Shown: in pieces, positions 1 through 7,883 of the stretch
How positions within the stretch are numbered: position 1 is the stretch's first letter
Layout: each line of letters begins with the position of its first letter
DNA from: Planctomycetota bacterium
GTDB taxonomy: Bacteria; Planctomycetota; Phycisphaerae; Phycisphaerales; Phycisphaeraceae
Reading direction: 5' to 3'
Length of the DNA stretch: 32,013 nt
Assembly (NCBI GenBank): GCA_021413865.1
Contig: JAIOPN010000010.1
Span: 1-32,013, forward strand
Notes under the pieces: model-generated
Database searches by the model: none
What the model was told of the DNA's origin: nothing
Seen by the model: the letters and a program-made list of their open reading frames with translations, nothing else
Position numbers and translations under genes: made by a program

Positions 1-311
1 CGCAGGTGCTGGCCCCGCAGCTCAGGCCCGGCGACCTGGTGGTGATGGACAACCTCTCGAGCCACAAGCGAACACGCACACGCGGGCTCATCGAGTCGGC
101 CGGCGCACAATTGCTCTTCCTGCCGCCCTACAGCCCGGACCTGAGCCCGATCGAGATGGTCTTCGCCAAGGTCAAGCAGTCGCTGCGCTCGCTGGCCTGC
201 CGGACCGGTGAGGCCCTGTGGTCGGCGATGCAGGGCGTGCTGGACCGCGTGACGGCTTCAGACGCGATGAACTGCTTCCGCCACTGCGGGTATACGCTAC
301 AGACGGAATAG
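1..311 (+). CDS. IS630-family transposase, C-terminal part (cut by window start)
   Basis: The frame is open at the window edge, so this is the C-terminal part of a longer DDE transposase. The first in-frame start-like codon is GTG at 6. Counting from there, the motif VMDNLSSH holds an Asp at residue 15, and LPPYSPDLSPIEMVF holds a Glu at residue 50. The D-34-E spacing and the PPYSPDLSPIE block are typical of the IS630/Tc1-mariner DDE superfamily. The protein would cut and rejoin element ends at TA targets. The stop is TAG at 309-311, eight bases from the probable element end at 319, followed by TA at 320-321. An identical copy of its end, in the opposite orientation, closes the window. The N-terminal helix-turn-helix part is outside the window, so I cannot say whether the gene is intact. 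Confidence 0.9.
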   Translation, partial: QVLAPQLRPGDLVVMDNLSSHKRTRTRGLIESAGAQLLFLPPYSPDLSPIEMVFAKVKQSLRSLACRTGEALWSAMQGVLDRVTASDAMNCFRHCGYTLQTE

Positions 312-321
312 GAATGCTCTA
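183..321 (+). mobile_element. Right end of IS630-type element with TA flank; inverted copy at 31875-32013
   Basis: Bases 183-321 are identical to the reverse complement of 31875-32013. Identity stops right after the TA at 320-321, where the flanks diverge, and it is limited on the other side only by the window end. This places the element terminus at 319 (inner end ...GGAATGCTC) with TA as the probable duplicated target, as expected for IS630-type elements. The element also covers 1-182, which the other copy does not reach. Confidence 0.85.
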
Positions 322-360
322 AAACACATCACCGGGTCCGATTCGATTCCCATCTTCAGT

Positions 361-515
361 GAGGTAGGGTGTGTGGAGCGCAGCGCAACGCACCAATGCC
401 GCGCCCCATCGCACGGAGGCGTACGGATATCACGGCCGGGTTGATGTGCGTGAACGATTTCAGCAAAACGGCTGCGGGAATGGTGCGTTGCGCTGCGCTC
501 CACACACCCTACCTC
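361..515. repeat. Inverted pair of 35-base REP-like palindromic repeats
   Basis: Bases 361-395 and 481-515 are perfect inverted repeats of 35 bases, separated by 85 bases. Each arm is also an imperfect palindrome (GGTGCGTTGCGC against GCGCTCCACACACC). The pair fills the space between the IS end and the 3' end of glyA and ends six bases before its stop codon. Two inverted REP-like units with a spacer match the layout of REPIN/BIME elements mobilised in trans by REP-associated tyrosine transposases. That family assignment is inference from layout. No such transposase is in the window. Confidence 0.7.
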
Positions 516-521
516 CGCTCC

Positions 522-1808
522 TCAGTGCGGCAGCGGGAACTTCGCGCACAGCTCCGTGATCTGCCCGCGCACCTGCGCCGCCACCGCGGGGTCGCCCTTG
601 CTGGTGAGCACGCGGTCGAGCCAGTCGGCGACCTGCTTCATCTGGGCTTCCTTGAGCCCGCGCGTCGTGAGCGCCGGGGTGCCCAGCCGCAGGCCCGAGG
701 TCACCTTGGGCGGGCGCGTGTCGTTGGGCACGCCGTTCTTGTTGGTGATCATGCCGGCGGCCTCGAGCCACTTCTCGCCGTCCGCGCCGGTCAGGTCCGC
801 CGAGCGCGAGCGCAGGTCCACGAGCATCAGGTGGTTGTCCGTCCCGCCGGAGACCAGGCGGTAGCCCTTCTCCTTGAGCGCGGCCGCCAGCGCCTGGGCG
901 TTGCGGACGATCTGCCTGCAGTATTCCTTGAACTCGGGCCTGAGCGCCTCGCCGAAGGCCACCGCCTTGGCGGCGATGATGTGCATGAGCGGCCCGCCCT
1001 GCAGGCCGGGGAAGACCGCCTTGTCGATCTTCTTGGCGATCTCCTCGTCGTTGGTGAGGATCAGCCCGCCGCGCGTGCCGCGCAGGGTCTTGTGCGTCGT
1101 GGTGGTGACAATATGCGCGTGCGGGAAGGGCGAGGGGTGCACGCCCGTCGCCACCAGGCCGGCGATGTGGGCGATGTCCGCCATCAGGATCGCGCCGCAC
1201 TTGTCGGCGATGGCGTGGAAGCGGGCGAAGTCGATCACCCGCGGGTACGCCGAGTAGCCGCAGAGCACCATTTTGGGCTTGTGCTCCAGGCAGAGCTTCT
1301 CGGCCGCGTCGTAGTCGATCTGCTCGAACTTCGGGTTGTTGAGGTCGTAGATCAGCGGGTAGTGGATCGGCTTGAAGTACTTGCCCGAGAAGTTGATTTT
1401 CATCCCGTGCGACAGGTGCCCGCCGTCGGAGAGCACGAGCGAGGCGAAGGTGTCGCCGGCGTTGAGCAGCGCGAGAAAAGTCGCGGCGTTGGCGTTGGCG
1501 CCCGAGTGCGGCTGCACGTTGGCGTACTTGCAGCCGAAGAGCTGCGTCGCCCGCTCGATGGCGATGCGCTCGATCTGGTCGTGGAACTCGCACCCGCCGT
1601 AGTACCGCGCGCCGGGGTAGCCCTCGGCGTACTTGTTCGTCAGGCAGGTGCCCGCGGCCTCCATCACCGCCTTGCTCACGTGGTTCTCGCTGGCGATCAG
1701 CTCCAGCGTCGTCGCCTGGCGCTTCTGCTCCGACTGGATGCAGCGCCAGATGGCAGGATCGCTCGCGGCGATGGCGGAAACGGTGTCGTTCAGGGTGTCG
1801 GTGGCCAT
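522..1808 (-). CDS. glyA: Serine hydroxymethyltransferase
   Basis: The 428-residue product is a PLP enzyme that interconverts serine plus tetrahydrofolate with glycine plus 5,10-methylene-tetrahydrofolate, the main cytosolic one-carbon source. The PLP lysine is K240 in TTTTHKTLRGTRGG. The family usually has Pro where this protein has Thr (TLRGPRGG), a small departure next to the active site. Other family signatures are LELIASEN (35-41), NKYAEGYPGARYYGG (58-72), QPHSGANAN (99-107) and the PLP aspartate in MADIAHIAG (209-217). The ATG at 1808 is chosen because GAGGAG lies about seven bases upstream and the protein then starts at the usual place; the frame is open 48 bases further upstream. It is the last gene of the minus-strand group, with a REP-like repeat pair directly downstream. 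Confidence 0.97.
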   Translation of the reverse strand: MATDTLNDTVSAIAASDPAIWRCIQSEQKRQATTLELIASENHVSKAVMEAAGTCLTNKYAEGYPGARYYGGCEFHDQIERIAIERATQLFGCKYANVQPHSGANANAATFLALLNAGDTFASLVLSDGGHLSHGMKINFSGKYFKPIHYPLIYDLNNPKFEQIDYDAAEKLCLEHKPKMVLCGYSAYPRVIDFARFHAIADKCGAILMADIAHIAGLVATGVHPSPFPHAHIVTTTTHKTLRGTRGGLILTNDEEIAKKIDKAVFPGLQGGPLMHIIAAKAVAFGEALRPEFKEYCRQIVRNAQALAAALKEKGYRLVSGGTDNHLMLVDLRSRSADLTGADGEKWLEAAGMITNKNGVPNDTRPPKVTSGLRLGTPALTTRGLKEAQMKQVADWLDRVLTSKGDPAVAAQVRGQITELCAKFPLPH

Positions 1809-1943
1809 GGTCAACTCCTCGGTTCGAGACCCGGATCGTAGTGGCCTAAGCGACAACTCTCAACGCCGGGTTCCGGGAAGATAGCGTATTGTTTTGGGCT
1901 CGCCGCGTCGGGTAACATGGCTTTCCCACCCCACTGAACGCCA

Positions 1944-1965
1944 GCGTCGGGCGAGCCCGACGGCT
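1944..1965. repeat. GC-rich palindrome at the 3' end of the isomerase-like gene
   Basis: CGTCGGGC (1945-1952) and GCCCGACG (1955-1962) form an 8-base perfect stem separated by GA, followed by GCTAACC. It starts a few bases after the isomerase-like stop codon (reading the minus strand) and lies between that gene and glyA. A close relative sits at 3881-3902. There is no T-run, so it is more likely a dispersed palindromic repeat that may stabilise mRNA ends than an intrinsic terminator. Confidence 0.6.
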
Positions 1966-1970
1966 AACCA

Positions 1971-2804
1971 TCACAGCGCCATCATTTTTTGCATCGTCGC
2001 CGCGACCCGCCCGACGGCGGCGTCGGCGGGGATGTCGCCCAGTTCGCGCATGAACGGCTCGGCGGTCACGGGGCCGTCGTAGGCGATGTCGCGCAGGGCG
2101 GCGATGAAGCCCTTGAGGTCGATCACGCCGGTCTCCGTGGGCAGGGCGCGCTCGTTGTCGATCTGCTCTTCGGGCGTGCGGCCGGGGCGGGCGTCGTTGA
2201 CGTGGACGAGGACGACGCGGCCGGTGAGCTTGGCGCGGATGTCGCCGGCGGTGTTGCGGGCGCAGTGCCAGTGGAAGGCGTCCAGCAGCAGGCCGGTGTT
2301 GGAGCCGATGGCGTCGGCGAGTTCGAGACCGGTGTCGATGTTGTGGACGAAGGGGTGGGTGAACTTGCGGCGGAGGGTGAAGGGGGCGACGGGCTCGATG
2401 CCGAAGCGGATGCCGTGCTCGGCCATGAGCTTCGCGGCGCGGGCCAGGCGGTCCACGTGCACCTTCAGGTTGTCCTTGTACTCCAGCGTGTTGTGCGCGG
2501 GCATGATCCACGTGGTGCAGCGCGTGCAGCCGGCCTTCTGCGCCAGGGGCATCGCCTTGTACAACGCGTCAAACCCGCGGCAGTACACCGTCTCCTCCCC
2601 GCGGAAATCCACCGGCAGCCCGAACGCGCCCCAGCGCAGCCCCGCGTCACGCACCAGCGCCGCCGCTCCCGCCGGGTCGGCCTGCACCAGCGGATCGCCC
2701 AGCGGCAGGTCGATCCCCGCGAAGCCGTGCTTCTTCGCCAACGCGATGGTCTGTTTCAGGTCGGCGCTGACGCTCACGGCGGACGGTGCGAGATTGAGGT
2801 ACAC
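1971..2804 (-). CDS. Sugar phosphate isomerase/epimerase-like TIM-barrel protein
   Basis: The 277-residue protein has the xylose-isomerase-like TIM-barrel pattern (AP endonuclease 2 superfamily): GFAGIDLP near the N-terminus, then the metal-binding positions E137 (FGIEPV), D175 and H178 (LLLDAFHWH), H201 (LVHVND) and E249 (VTAEPF). These fit a divalent-metal-dependent isomerase or epimerase acting on a sugar or hydroxy-acid, but the substrate cannot be told from sequence. The start is GTG at 2804, with GGAG about ten bases upstream; there is no signal peptide, so it is cytosolic. It follows trxB by 50 bases on the same strand and is probably co-transcribed with it, although the two functions have no obvious link. 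Related annotations such as hydroxypyruvate isomerase or myo-inosose dehydratase are possible, but I see nothing that selects one. Confidence 0.85.
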   Translation of the reverse strand: MYLNLAPSAVSVSADLKQTIALAKKHGFAGIDLPLGDPLVQADPAGAAALVRDAGLRWGAFGLPVDFRGEETVYCRGFDALYKAMPLAQKAGCTRCTTWIMPAHNTLEYKDNLKVHVDRLARAAKLMAEHGIRFGIEPVAPFTLRRKFTHPFVHNIDTGLELADAIGSNTGLLLDAFHWHCARNTAGDIRAKLTGRVVLVHVNDARPGRTPEEQIDNERALPTETGVIDLKGFIAALRDIAYDGPVTAEPFMRELGDIPADAAVGRVAATMQKMMAL

Positions 2805-2854
2805 GCAATGGCTCCGAGGAATTGACCGCGGACTGTTTTTACATCCCGGGAAAC

Positions 2855-3850
2855 TCAGTGGATCCCCTGCTCCGCCAGCCAGCGCTCGGCGTCGATCGCC
2901 GCCTTGCAGCCCATGCCCGCGGCGCTCACCGCCTGGCGGTAGATCGAATCCGCGCAGTCCCCGCCGACGAACACGCCCGGCACCGTCGTCGCGCTGCGGA
3001 AGCCGTCCACCAGCTTCACGTACCCCTTGTCGTCCAGCTCCACGCCGGTGTCCTTGAGGAAGCCCGTCGCCGGCGTGTGGCCGATCGCGATGAACAGGCC
3101 CTTAACGTCCAAGTTGGACTCGGCCTGGGTCTTAAGGTTCTTGAGTTTCACGCCCTCAATCTTCTCGCCGCCCAGCACATCCACCACGGCGCTGTCCCAG
3201 ATCACCTTGGCCTTGGGGTTGTCGAGGATGCGCTTCTGCATCACCTTGGAGGCGCGGAACTCGTTGCGGCGGTGGATGACGTACACCGTCGAGGCGAACT
3301 TGGTGAGGTAGGACGCCTCCTCCATGGCCGTGTCGCCACCGCCGACCACGGCCAGCGGCTGGTTGCGAAAAACCGGCAGCGCCCCGTCGCACACGGCGCA
3401 GGCGCTCACGCCGCCGCCCGCCATCGCCAGACGCATCTCGTTCTTGAGCCCGATCCAATTGGCCGTCGCGCCGGTCGCGATGATGACGGCGTGGGTTTTG
3501 ATGACCTTGTCCTCGTCGTCGGTGAGGGTGAAGGGCCGCTTGGAAAAGTCACACTTGGCGATGTCGCCGGTGACGATGCGGGTGCCGAAGCGCTCCGCCT
3601 GGGCCTTGAAGTCGGCCATCATCTGCGGGCCGGTCACGCCGTGCGGGAAGCCCGGGTAGTTCTCAACCTCGGTGGTGAGCATGAGCTGGCCGCCGGGCAG
3701 GACGATGGAGGGGTTCGTCTTGGGCCTGCCCTCGTAAACCAGGGGTTTGAGGTTGGCCCGGGCGGCGTAGATGGCGGCGGTCCAGCCGGCGGGGCCGGAG
3801 CCGATGATGACAACGTGCTCGACGTCGGGTGCTTGTGCGGTGCTGGTCAT
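2855..3850 (-). CDS. trxB: Thioredoxin reductase
   Basis: The 331-residue flavoprotein reduces thioredoxin with NADPH. It shows the FAD-binding GSGPAG (17-22), the PGGQL block (52-56), the redox-active CAVC pair C151/C154, the NADPH-binding GGGDTAMEEA (170-179), and the C-terminal GVFVGGDCAD block that closes over FAD. Most relatives have CATC or CAVC, so the active site is normal. Length is typical of the low-molecular-weight bacterial type. The ATG at 3850 has no clear Shine-Dalgarno sequence, but the next methionines lie past the FAD motif. No thioredoxin gene is adjacent. Upstream on the same strand is the hydrolase-like gene, separated by 52 bases that hold a palindrome. Confidence 0.96.
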   Translation of the reverse strand: MTSTAQAPDVEHVVIIGSGPAGWTAAIYAARANLKPLVYEGRPKTNPSIVLPGGQLMLTTEVENYPGFPHGVTGPQMMADFKAQAERFGTRIVTGDIAKCDFSKRPFTLTDDEDKVIKTHAVIIATGATANWIGLKNEMRLAMAGGGVSACAVCDGALPVFRNQPLAVVGGGDTAMEEASYLTKFASTVYVIHRRNEFRASKVMQKRILDNPKAKVIWDSAVVDVLGGEKIEGVKLKNLKTQAESNLDVKGLFIAIGHTPATGFLKDTGVELDDKGYVKLVDGFRSATTVPGVFVGGDCADSIYRQAVSAAGMGCKAAIDAERWLAEQGIH

Positions 3851-3880
3851 AGTCGGGGATTGTAGCCAACTGTTTTGTTA

Positions 3881-3902
3881 GCCGTCGGCCGAGGCCGACG
3901 GC
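3881..3902. repeat. Perfect 10-base-arm palindrome at the 3' end of the hydrolase-like gene
   Basis: GCCGTCGGCC (3881-3890), GA, then GGCCGACGGC (3893-3902): a perfect palindrome that abuts the TAA stop (3903-3905, minus strand) of the hydrolase-like gene. It shares the core and the flanking TTA/TAA context with 1944-1965. No T-run follows on either strand, so termination is uncertain. It may be a dispersed planctomycete-type intergenic repeat. Confidence 0.65.
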
Positions 3903-5054
3903 TTACGCCTCGATCTTCAGCAGCACCCCCTGGCCCGGGGCGAGGGTGCGTTGCTCGCCGTCGTAGGGGATAAGCCTGCCGCTGTAAGGCGAAACCATCT
4001 GCACGCGGGTGGGCGTGCGCCGCCAAGTAGGGTTGCACCACATGGAATCGCGGAAGCTCTTGTTGACGACCATCACCCAGCGCGAGCGGTCCCTATGCGT
4101 GAACTCACCGACGAGGACGTTGTTCCCGCCGACGCTGGCGACGAGGCTGGCGGCGGACGGGCCGTGCGAAGTCGGGGGCACCTGGTTCAGGTGGTACGCG
4201 TCGTCGCTGCGCAGGGCGAGGAGGTGCGGCGCGAGGTTGGCGATCTGCAGGTTGACGTGCTGGAGGTATTGCCACGTCGGCGTCTCGTTGCCGAACTGAT
4301 CGACGGCCGCCGCGCGGTAATTGCCGATCGGCGGGGAGAAATAGGTGAAGTACGAGAGCCCGCGCCCGCCGTAGGCCATCGTGGTGTACGCCTGGAACCG
4401 GGCGTCGGCGGCGGTCGGCTCGCGGTACTGGAAGTGGGCGACGGTGAGCACGATGTTCCAGAACGGGATGCGGTGCCGCACCGAGGCGGCGCGCATGGAC
4501 TCGATGTTGGTCCAGTACGCGGGGCGCACGTCCTCGTTTTCCATGAGCGAGTAGTTGTCGTAACTCAGGATGGAGGGGCGGCAGGCCTGGATGAAGCGTT
4601 CGAGGTGTTCGTCATAGGTCGGCGCACCGAGCTGGGCGGGCGTGGCGTAATCGGGAAAGAGATTGATGTACGGCCATTTCCCCGGCGCCAGGCGCCGGAA
4701 CTCGTTAGCGACGACCGCCAGCCCCGCGAACTCCTCGGCGCTCGGCTCGTCCTTGACGTAGTACCCGAACACGGCCGGGTGACGGTTCACCTCGCGCACC
4801 AGCGAAGCGACGTTACGTTTGGCCACGGCGGGATCGACGTTCCGCCAGTCGTATCCGCCGGCGCGCGGGTCGGAGACGATCGCCTTGAGCCCCGCGCGGT
4901 GGACGGCGTCGAGGTCCTTGGGCGCGACGAAGCCGGCGATGGTCAGCCCGTTCTCCTTCATGCGGCGCAGCGGGCGGGTTTCGACGGGCGGCCAGTTCCA
5001 CGCCATCACGGGGAAGACGGCGGCGACGGTTTTCTTCGTGGTGCGTTTGGCCAT
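3903..5054 (-). CDS. Putative glycoside hydrolase-like TIM-barrel protein
   Basis: The 383-residue product (start ATG 5054) resembles planctomycete proteins with a glycoside-hydrolase-type barrel and a small C-terminal beta domain. Visible signs are VFPVMAWNWPP near the N-terminus, alternating strands (GLTIAGFVAP, LKAIVSDPR), FGYYVKDEPSAEEF (96-109) in which E103 is a candidate acid/base, an aromatic-rich LSYDNYSL segment, and AYGGRGLSYFTYFSPP late in the barrel. The C-terminal part (VMVVNKSF ... GQGVLLKI) looks like the beta-sandwich often found after such barrels. No signal peptide is visible, so the location is unclear. The frame is open upstream to 5186, but that part runs through a repeat hairpin and is low-quality sequence, so the ATG in MAKRTTKK is preferred. 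Substrate unknown; family assignment is by pattern only. Confidence 0.65.
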   Translation of the reverse strand: MAKRTTKKTVAAVFPVMAWNWPPVETRPLRRMKENGLTIAGFVAPKDLDAVHRAGLKAIVSDPRAGGYDWRNVDPAVAKRNVASLVREVNRHPAVFGYYVKDEPSAEEFAGLAVVANEFRRLAPGKWPYINLFPDYATPAQLGAPTYDEHLERFIQACRPSILSYDNYSLMENEDVRPAYWTNIESMRAASVRHRIPFWNIVLTVAHFQYREPTAADARFQAYTTMAYGGRGLSYFTYFSPPIGNYRAAAVDQFGNETPTWQYLQHVNLQIANLAPHLLALRSDDAYHLNQVPPTSHGPSAASLVASVGGNNVLVGEFTHRDRSRWVMVVNKSFRDSMWCNPTWRRTPTRVQMVSPYSGRLIPYDGEQRTLAPGQGVLLKIEA

Positions 5055-5096
5055 GGCGGGTTTCCCGGTCCATATATAAGGAGGTGTCAGTGTAAT

Positions 5097-5232
5097 CCCT
5101 CTCCCACCGGGAGAGGGTGGCGGCGTCTTCGCCGACGGGTGAGGGGACGTTCGACGGGAAGGGTTTCGCGCACCCGCACGACCCATCCGGCCGATGATCC
5201 CCTCACCCTAACCCTCTCCCGGCGGGAGAGGG
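5097..5232. repeat. Inverted pair of REP-like hairpins between divergent genes
   Basis: Two hairpins have the same stem, CCCTCTCCC/GGGAGAGGG: 5097-5117 (loop ACC) and 5212-5232 (loop GGC). The accompanying GGGTGAGGGGA (5137-5147) and TCCCCTCACCC (5198-5208) are inverted relative to each other, so the whole block is an inverted pair of two REP-like units. A further small hairpin, CGGCG-TCTT-CGCCG, lies at 5121-5134. The block fills most of the 273-base space between the divergent hydrolase-like gene and polX. I see no convincing promoter motif there. Confidence 0.7.
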
Positions 5233-5327
5233 GACCGGAGTCGGGTTCTCAAACCGTGCACAGCGTTTGACCCCCGCGCCATACACGGGTGTAATTCAAC
5301 GCCCTCTCCCGTGCCGGCGGTATCCCC

Positions 5328-7091
5328 ATGGCCACCACCAACGCGCAGCTCGCCGCCCTCTTCGCCCGCATGGCGGACGTCATGCAGATCATCGGCGTGG
5401 ACGGCTTCCGCGTGAACGCCTACCGCAAGGTCTCGCGCGTCCTCGAAGACCTCAGCGAGGATATCGCCAAGATCGGCCCGGACATGAAACGCCTGACCGA
5501 GATCGACGGCATCGGCAAGGGCTCGGCCGAACGCATCATCGAGTTCCTCAAGACCGGCAGGATGAAGGACCACGACGACCTGGTCTCCCAAATCCCGCCC
5601 GGCCTGCCGGCGCTGCTGGACATTTCCGGCCTGGGGCCCAAGACGGCGGCCCTGCTCTGGAAAGAGGGCGGCATCGAGAGCGTCGAGCAACTCAAGGAAA
5701 AACTCAAGGACGATTCACTGGCCGCGCTGCCGGGGCTGGGCGAGAAAAAGCTCGAATCGCTGCGCAAGAGCCTGACGTTCACGCAATCGACCGGAGGCCG
5801 TGTGCGCATCGGCCAGGCGATGCCCGTGGCGCGGTGGTTCGTCGAGAAGCTGCGCACCATTCCGGGCCACAAGGTGAAGGAGGTTGCCTTCGCCGGGAGC
5901 CTGCGGCGCGGGCGGGAGACGATCGGGGACATCGACCTGCTCGTCGCCGCCCCCGAGGCCGACGGCGGGGCGATCAGCGATTACTTCGTGAAGCTCGAGC
6001 CCGTGGGGCAGGTGATCGTCAAAGGTCCGACCAAGACCTCGGTGCGTACGAAGTCCGCCAGCGGCGACGAGGCCGAGGGCATGCAGGTGGATGTGCGCAT
6101 CGTCCCGCTGGAGTGCTACGGCGCGGCCCTGATGTATTTCACGGGGTCGAAGGAGCACAACGTCTCGCTGCGCCAGCGCGCCATCGACCGCGGGCTCAAG
6201 CTCAGCGAGTGGGGGCTCTTCAAGGGCGAGCAGCGCATCGCCGGACGGACGGAGGAGGAGGTTTACCGCGCCCTGGGCTTGGACTTCATCCCGCCGGAGC
6301 TGCGCGAGGACCGCGACGAGATCGCGCAGGCCGAGAGGCACACGCTGCCGGACCTGTTGAATATCGAGGACATCCACGCCGAGTTGCACGCCCACACCAC
6401 CGCGAGCGACGGCCGGTGGTCGATCCGCGAACTGGCCGAGGCCGCGGTCGCACGCGGCTTCCACACCCTGGCCGTCACCGACCACTCCAAGAGCCAGCCC
6501 ATCGCCAACGGCCTGACGGTGGAACGGCTCGAGCAGCACATCAAGGACGTGCACGAGGTCGCCGCGTCGATGAAGGGGAAGATCCGCATCCTCGCCGGCT
6601 CGGAGGTGGACATCCTCGCCGACGGCACGCTCGACTACCCCAACAGCGTGCTGCGCGAGCTGGACCTCGTGGTCGCTTCGCCGCACGCGGCGCTCTCGCA
6701 GGACCCGGAGAAGGCGACCAAGCGGCTGCTCAGGGCGATCAACAACCCCAGCGTGACGATCATCGGTCACGCGACGGGCCGGCTGATCAACCGCCGCGAG
6801 GGGCTGCACCCGGAGATGAAGGCGCTCTTTGCCGCCGCCGCCGAGCGCGGCATCGCCTTCGAGATCAACGCCAACTCCTACCGCCTCGACCTGCGCGACG
6901 CCCACGCCCGGGCCGCGCTCGAGGCCGGCGTAAAACTGGCGATCAACACCGACGCCCACGGCCCGCCGGACCTCAACGAGCTGATCTACGGCGTAATGAC
7001 CGCGCGTCGCGCCGGTGCCACAAAACACAACGTGATCAACTGTCTCTCACGCGACGCCCTGACCAAATGGATCGCCTCCACACGCGCTTAG
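5328..7091 (+). CDS. polX: DNA polymerase X with PHP 3'-5' exonuclease domain
   Basis: The 587-residue protein is a bacterial family X DNA polymerase/exonuclease that fills short gaps in base-excision and end repair. The N-terminal 8-kDa-like domain (1-80) and helix-hairpin-helix segments (IDGIGKGSAERI at 59-70, ISGLGPKTA at 99-107, LPGLGEKK at 134-141) bind DNA. The palm has GSLRRGRETIGDIDLLV, with metal aspartates D201 and D203 and a third at D255 (QVDVRIV). The PHP domain (about 350-587) carries ELHAHTTASDG (352-362), TDHS (384-387), GSEVDIL, IIGHATGR and INTDAH metal motifs; the usual Asp before the first LHxH is Glu here. Length is normal for the family. The ATG at 5328 is the first sensible start. 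It is followed 42 bases later by a PhyH gene on the same strand. Confidence 0.96.
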   Translation: MATTNAQLAALFARMADVMQIIGVDGFRVNAYRKVSRVLEDLSEDIAKIGPDMKRLTEIDGIGKGSAERIIEFLKTGRMKDHDDLVSQIPPGLPALLDISGLGPKTAALLWKEGGIESVEQLKEKLKDDSLAALPGLGEKKLESLRKSLTFTQSTGGRVRIGQAMPVARWFVEKLRTIPGHKVKEVAFAGSLRRGRETIGDIDLLVAAPEADGGAISDYFVKLEPVGQVIVKGPTKTSVRTKSASGDEAEGMQVDVRIVPLECYGAALMYFTGSKEHNVSLRQRAIDRGLKLSEWGLFKGEQRIAGRTEEEVYRALGLDFIPPELREDRDEIAQAERHTLPDLLNIEDIHAELHAHTTASDGRWSIRELAEAAVARGFHTLAVTDHSKSQPIANGLTVERLEQHIKDVHEVAASMKGKIRILAGSEVDILADGTLDYPNSVLRELDLVVASPHAALSQDPEKATKRLLRAINNPSVTIIGHATGRLINRREGLHPEMKALFAAAAERGIAFEINANSYRLDLRDAHARAALEAGVKLAINTDAHGPPDLNELIYGVMTARRAGATKHNVINCLSRDALTKWIASTRA

Positions 7092-7133
7092 CGCCGCCCC
7101 AATCCGCGTCCGTCCGCACACGCGAGGATTCCC

Positions 7134-7883
7134 ATGCCCCTCACCGAAGAAGACATCCAGCATTTTTACCGCGAGGGTTACGTGCTTGTGCCCGGCCTCG
7201 TGCCGCGCGCCTCGACCGACGCGATGATGCGCGAGGCGCGGGCACGCGTGCGCGACGGCGACACCTGGCAGGCGGTCTGCTTCGAGCACGACAAGCCCGA
7301 GAAGGACGCGCCGCTGCACCGCCTGCTCTGGGAGCCGAGTGTCGTCGCGGCGGCGTCGGCGCTCCTGGGCAGCCCGGCGCGGGTCTATTTCGGCATGCTC
7401 GCGATCGTCACGGCACACGGCGGGCACGGCCTGCCCTGGCACCAGGACAACCAGTATTCCCACATCCTCGGCGGCGCGCTCAACACCTTCATCGCCCTGG
7501 CGGACATCGAGCAGAACATGGCGAACCTCTGGGTCGCGCCGCGCAGCCACCTCGCGGGCGCACGCCCCTCCAAGGCCAACGAGACCACCGCCAAGGGCCA
7601 CCGCGAATCGCTCGAGACACCGGAGAACGGCATCTGCCTCCCGCCGCTCAAGGCGGGCGACGCCTGCATCTTCGACCGCTGCACGCTGCACCGCTCGCTG
7701 AAGAACGAGAGCGACCGGCCGCGCTTCGCCTACGCGGCGCAGTACCAGGCCGACCTGGCGCGCGAGGCGTTGACCGGCCGGCGCGACCCCAAACGCATGC
7801 GCGCGACGGACCTGGGCGACCAGGTGCGTTCGATCGTCGAGGCCGCCGATCGCGCGGCGGTGGCGGGTGGCGTCAAAGCGTGA
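7134..7883 (+). CDS. Phytanoyl-CoA dioxygenase (PhyH) family protein
   Basis: The 249-residue protein belongs to the Fe(II)/2-oxoglutarate-dependent PhyH family. The metal triad is H103 and D105 (LPWHQDNQ) and H186 (DRCTLHRSLKN); R196 in SDRPRF is the likely 2-oxoglutarate-binding arginine. The N-terminal EEDIQHFYREGYVLVPGLV is the family's usual opening. The product is a soluble hydroxylase; the substrate cannot be read from sequence, since planctomycetes carry many PhyH paralogues. The ATG at 7134 has GAGGA six bases upstream. The gene ends tail to tail with the epimerase gene, overlapping it by 11 bases (7873-7883). A second, more distant PhyH protein is encoded at 11872-12708. Confidence 0.93.
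   Translation: MPLTEEDIQHFYREGYVLVPGLVPRASTDAMMREARARVRDGDTWQAVCFEHDKPEKDAPLHRLLWEPSVVAAASALLGSPARVYFGMLAIVTAHGGHGLPWHQDNQYSHILGGALNTFIALADIEQNMANLWVAPRSHLAGARPSKANETTAKGHRESLETPENGICLPPLKAGDACIFDRCTLHRSLKNESDRPRFAYAAQYQADLAREALTGRRDPKRMRATDLGDQVRSIVEAADRAAVAGGVKA

Noticed and set aside
1809-1840. GGTTCGAGACCC resembling a tRNA T-loop
   Set aside because: The flanking bases do not form a T stem and there is no acceptor, D or anticodon arm around it; it is the glyA leader.
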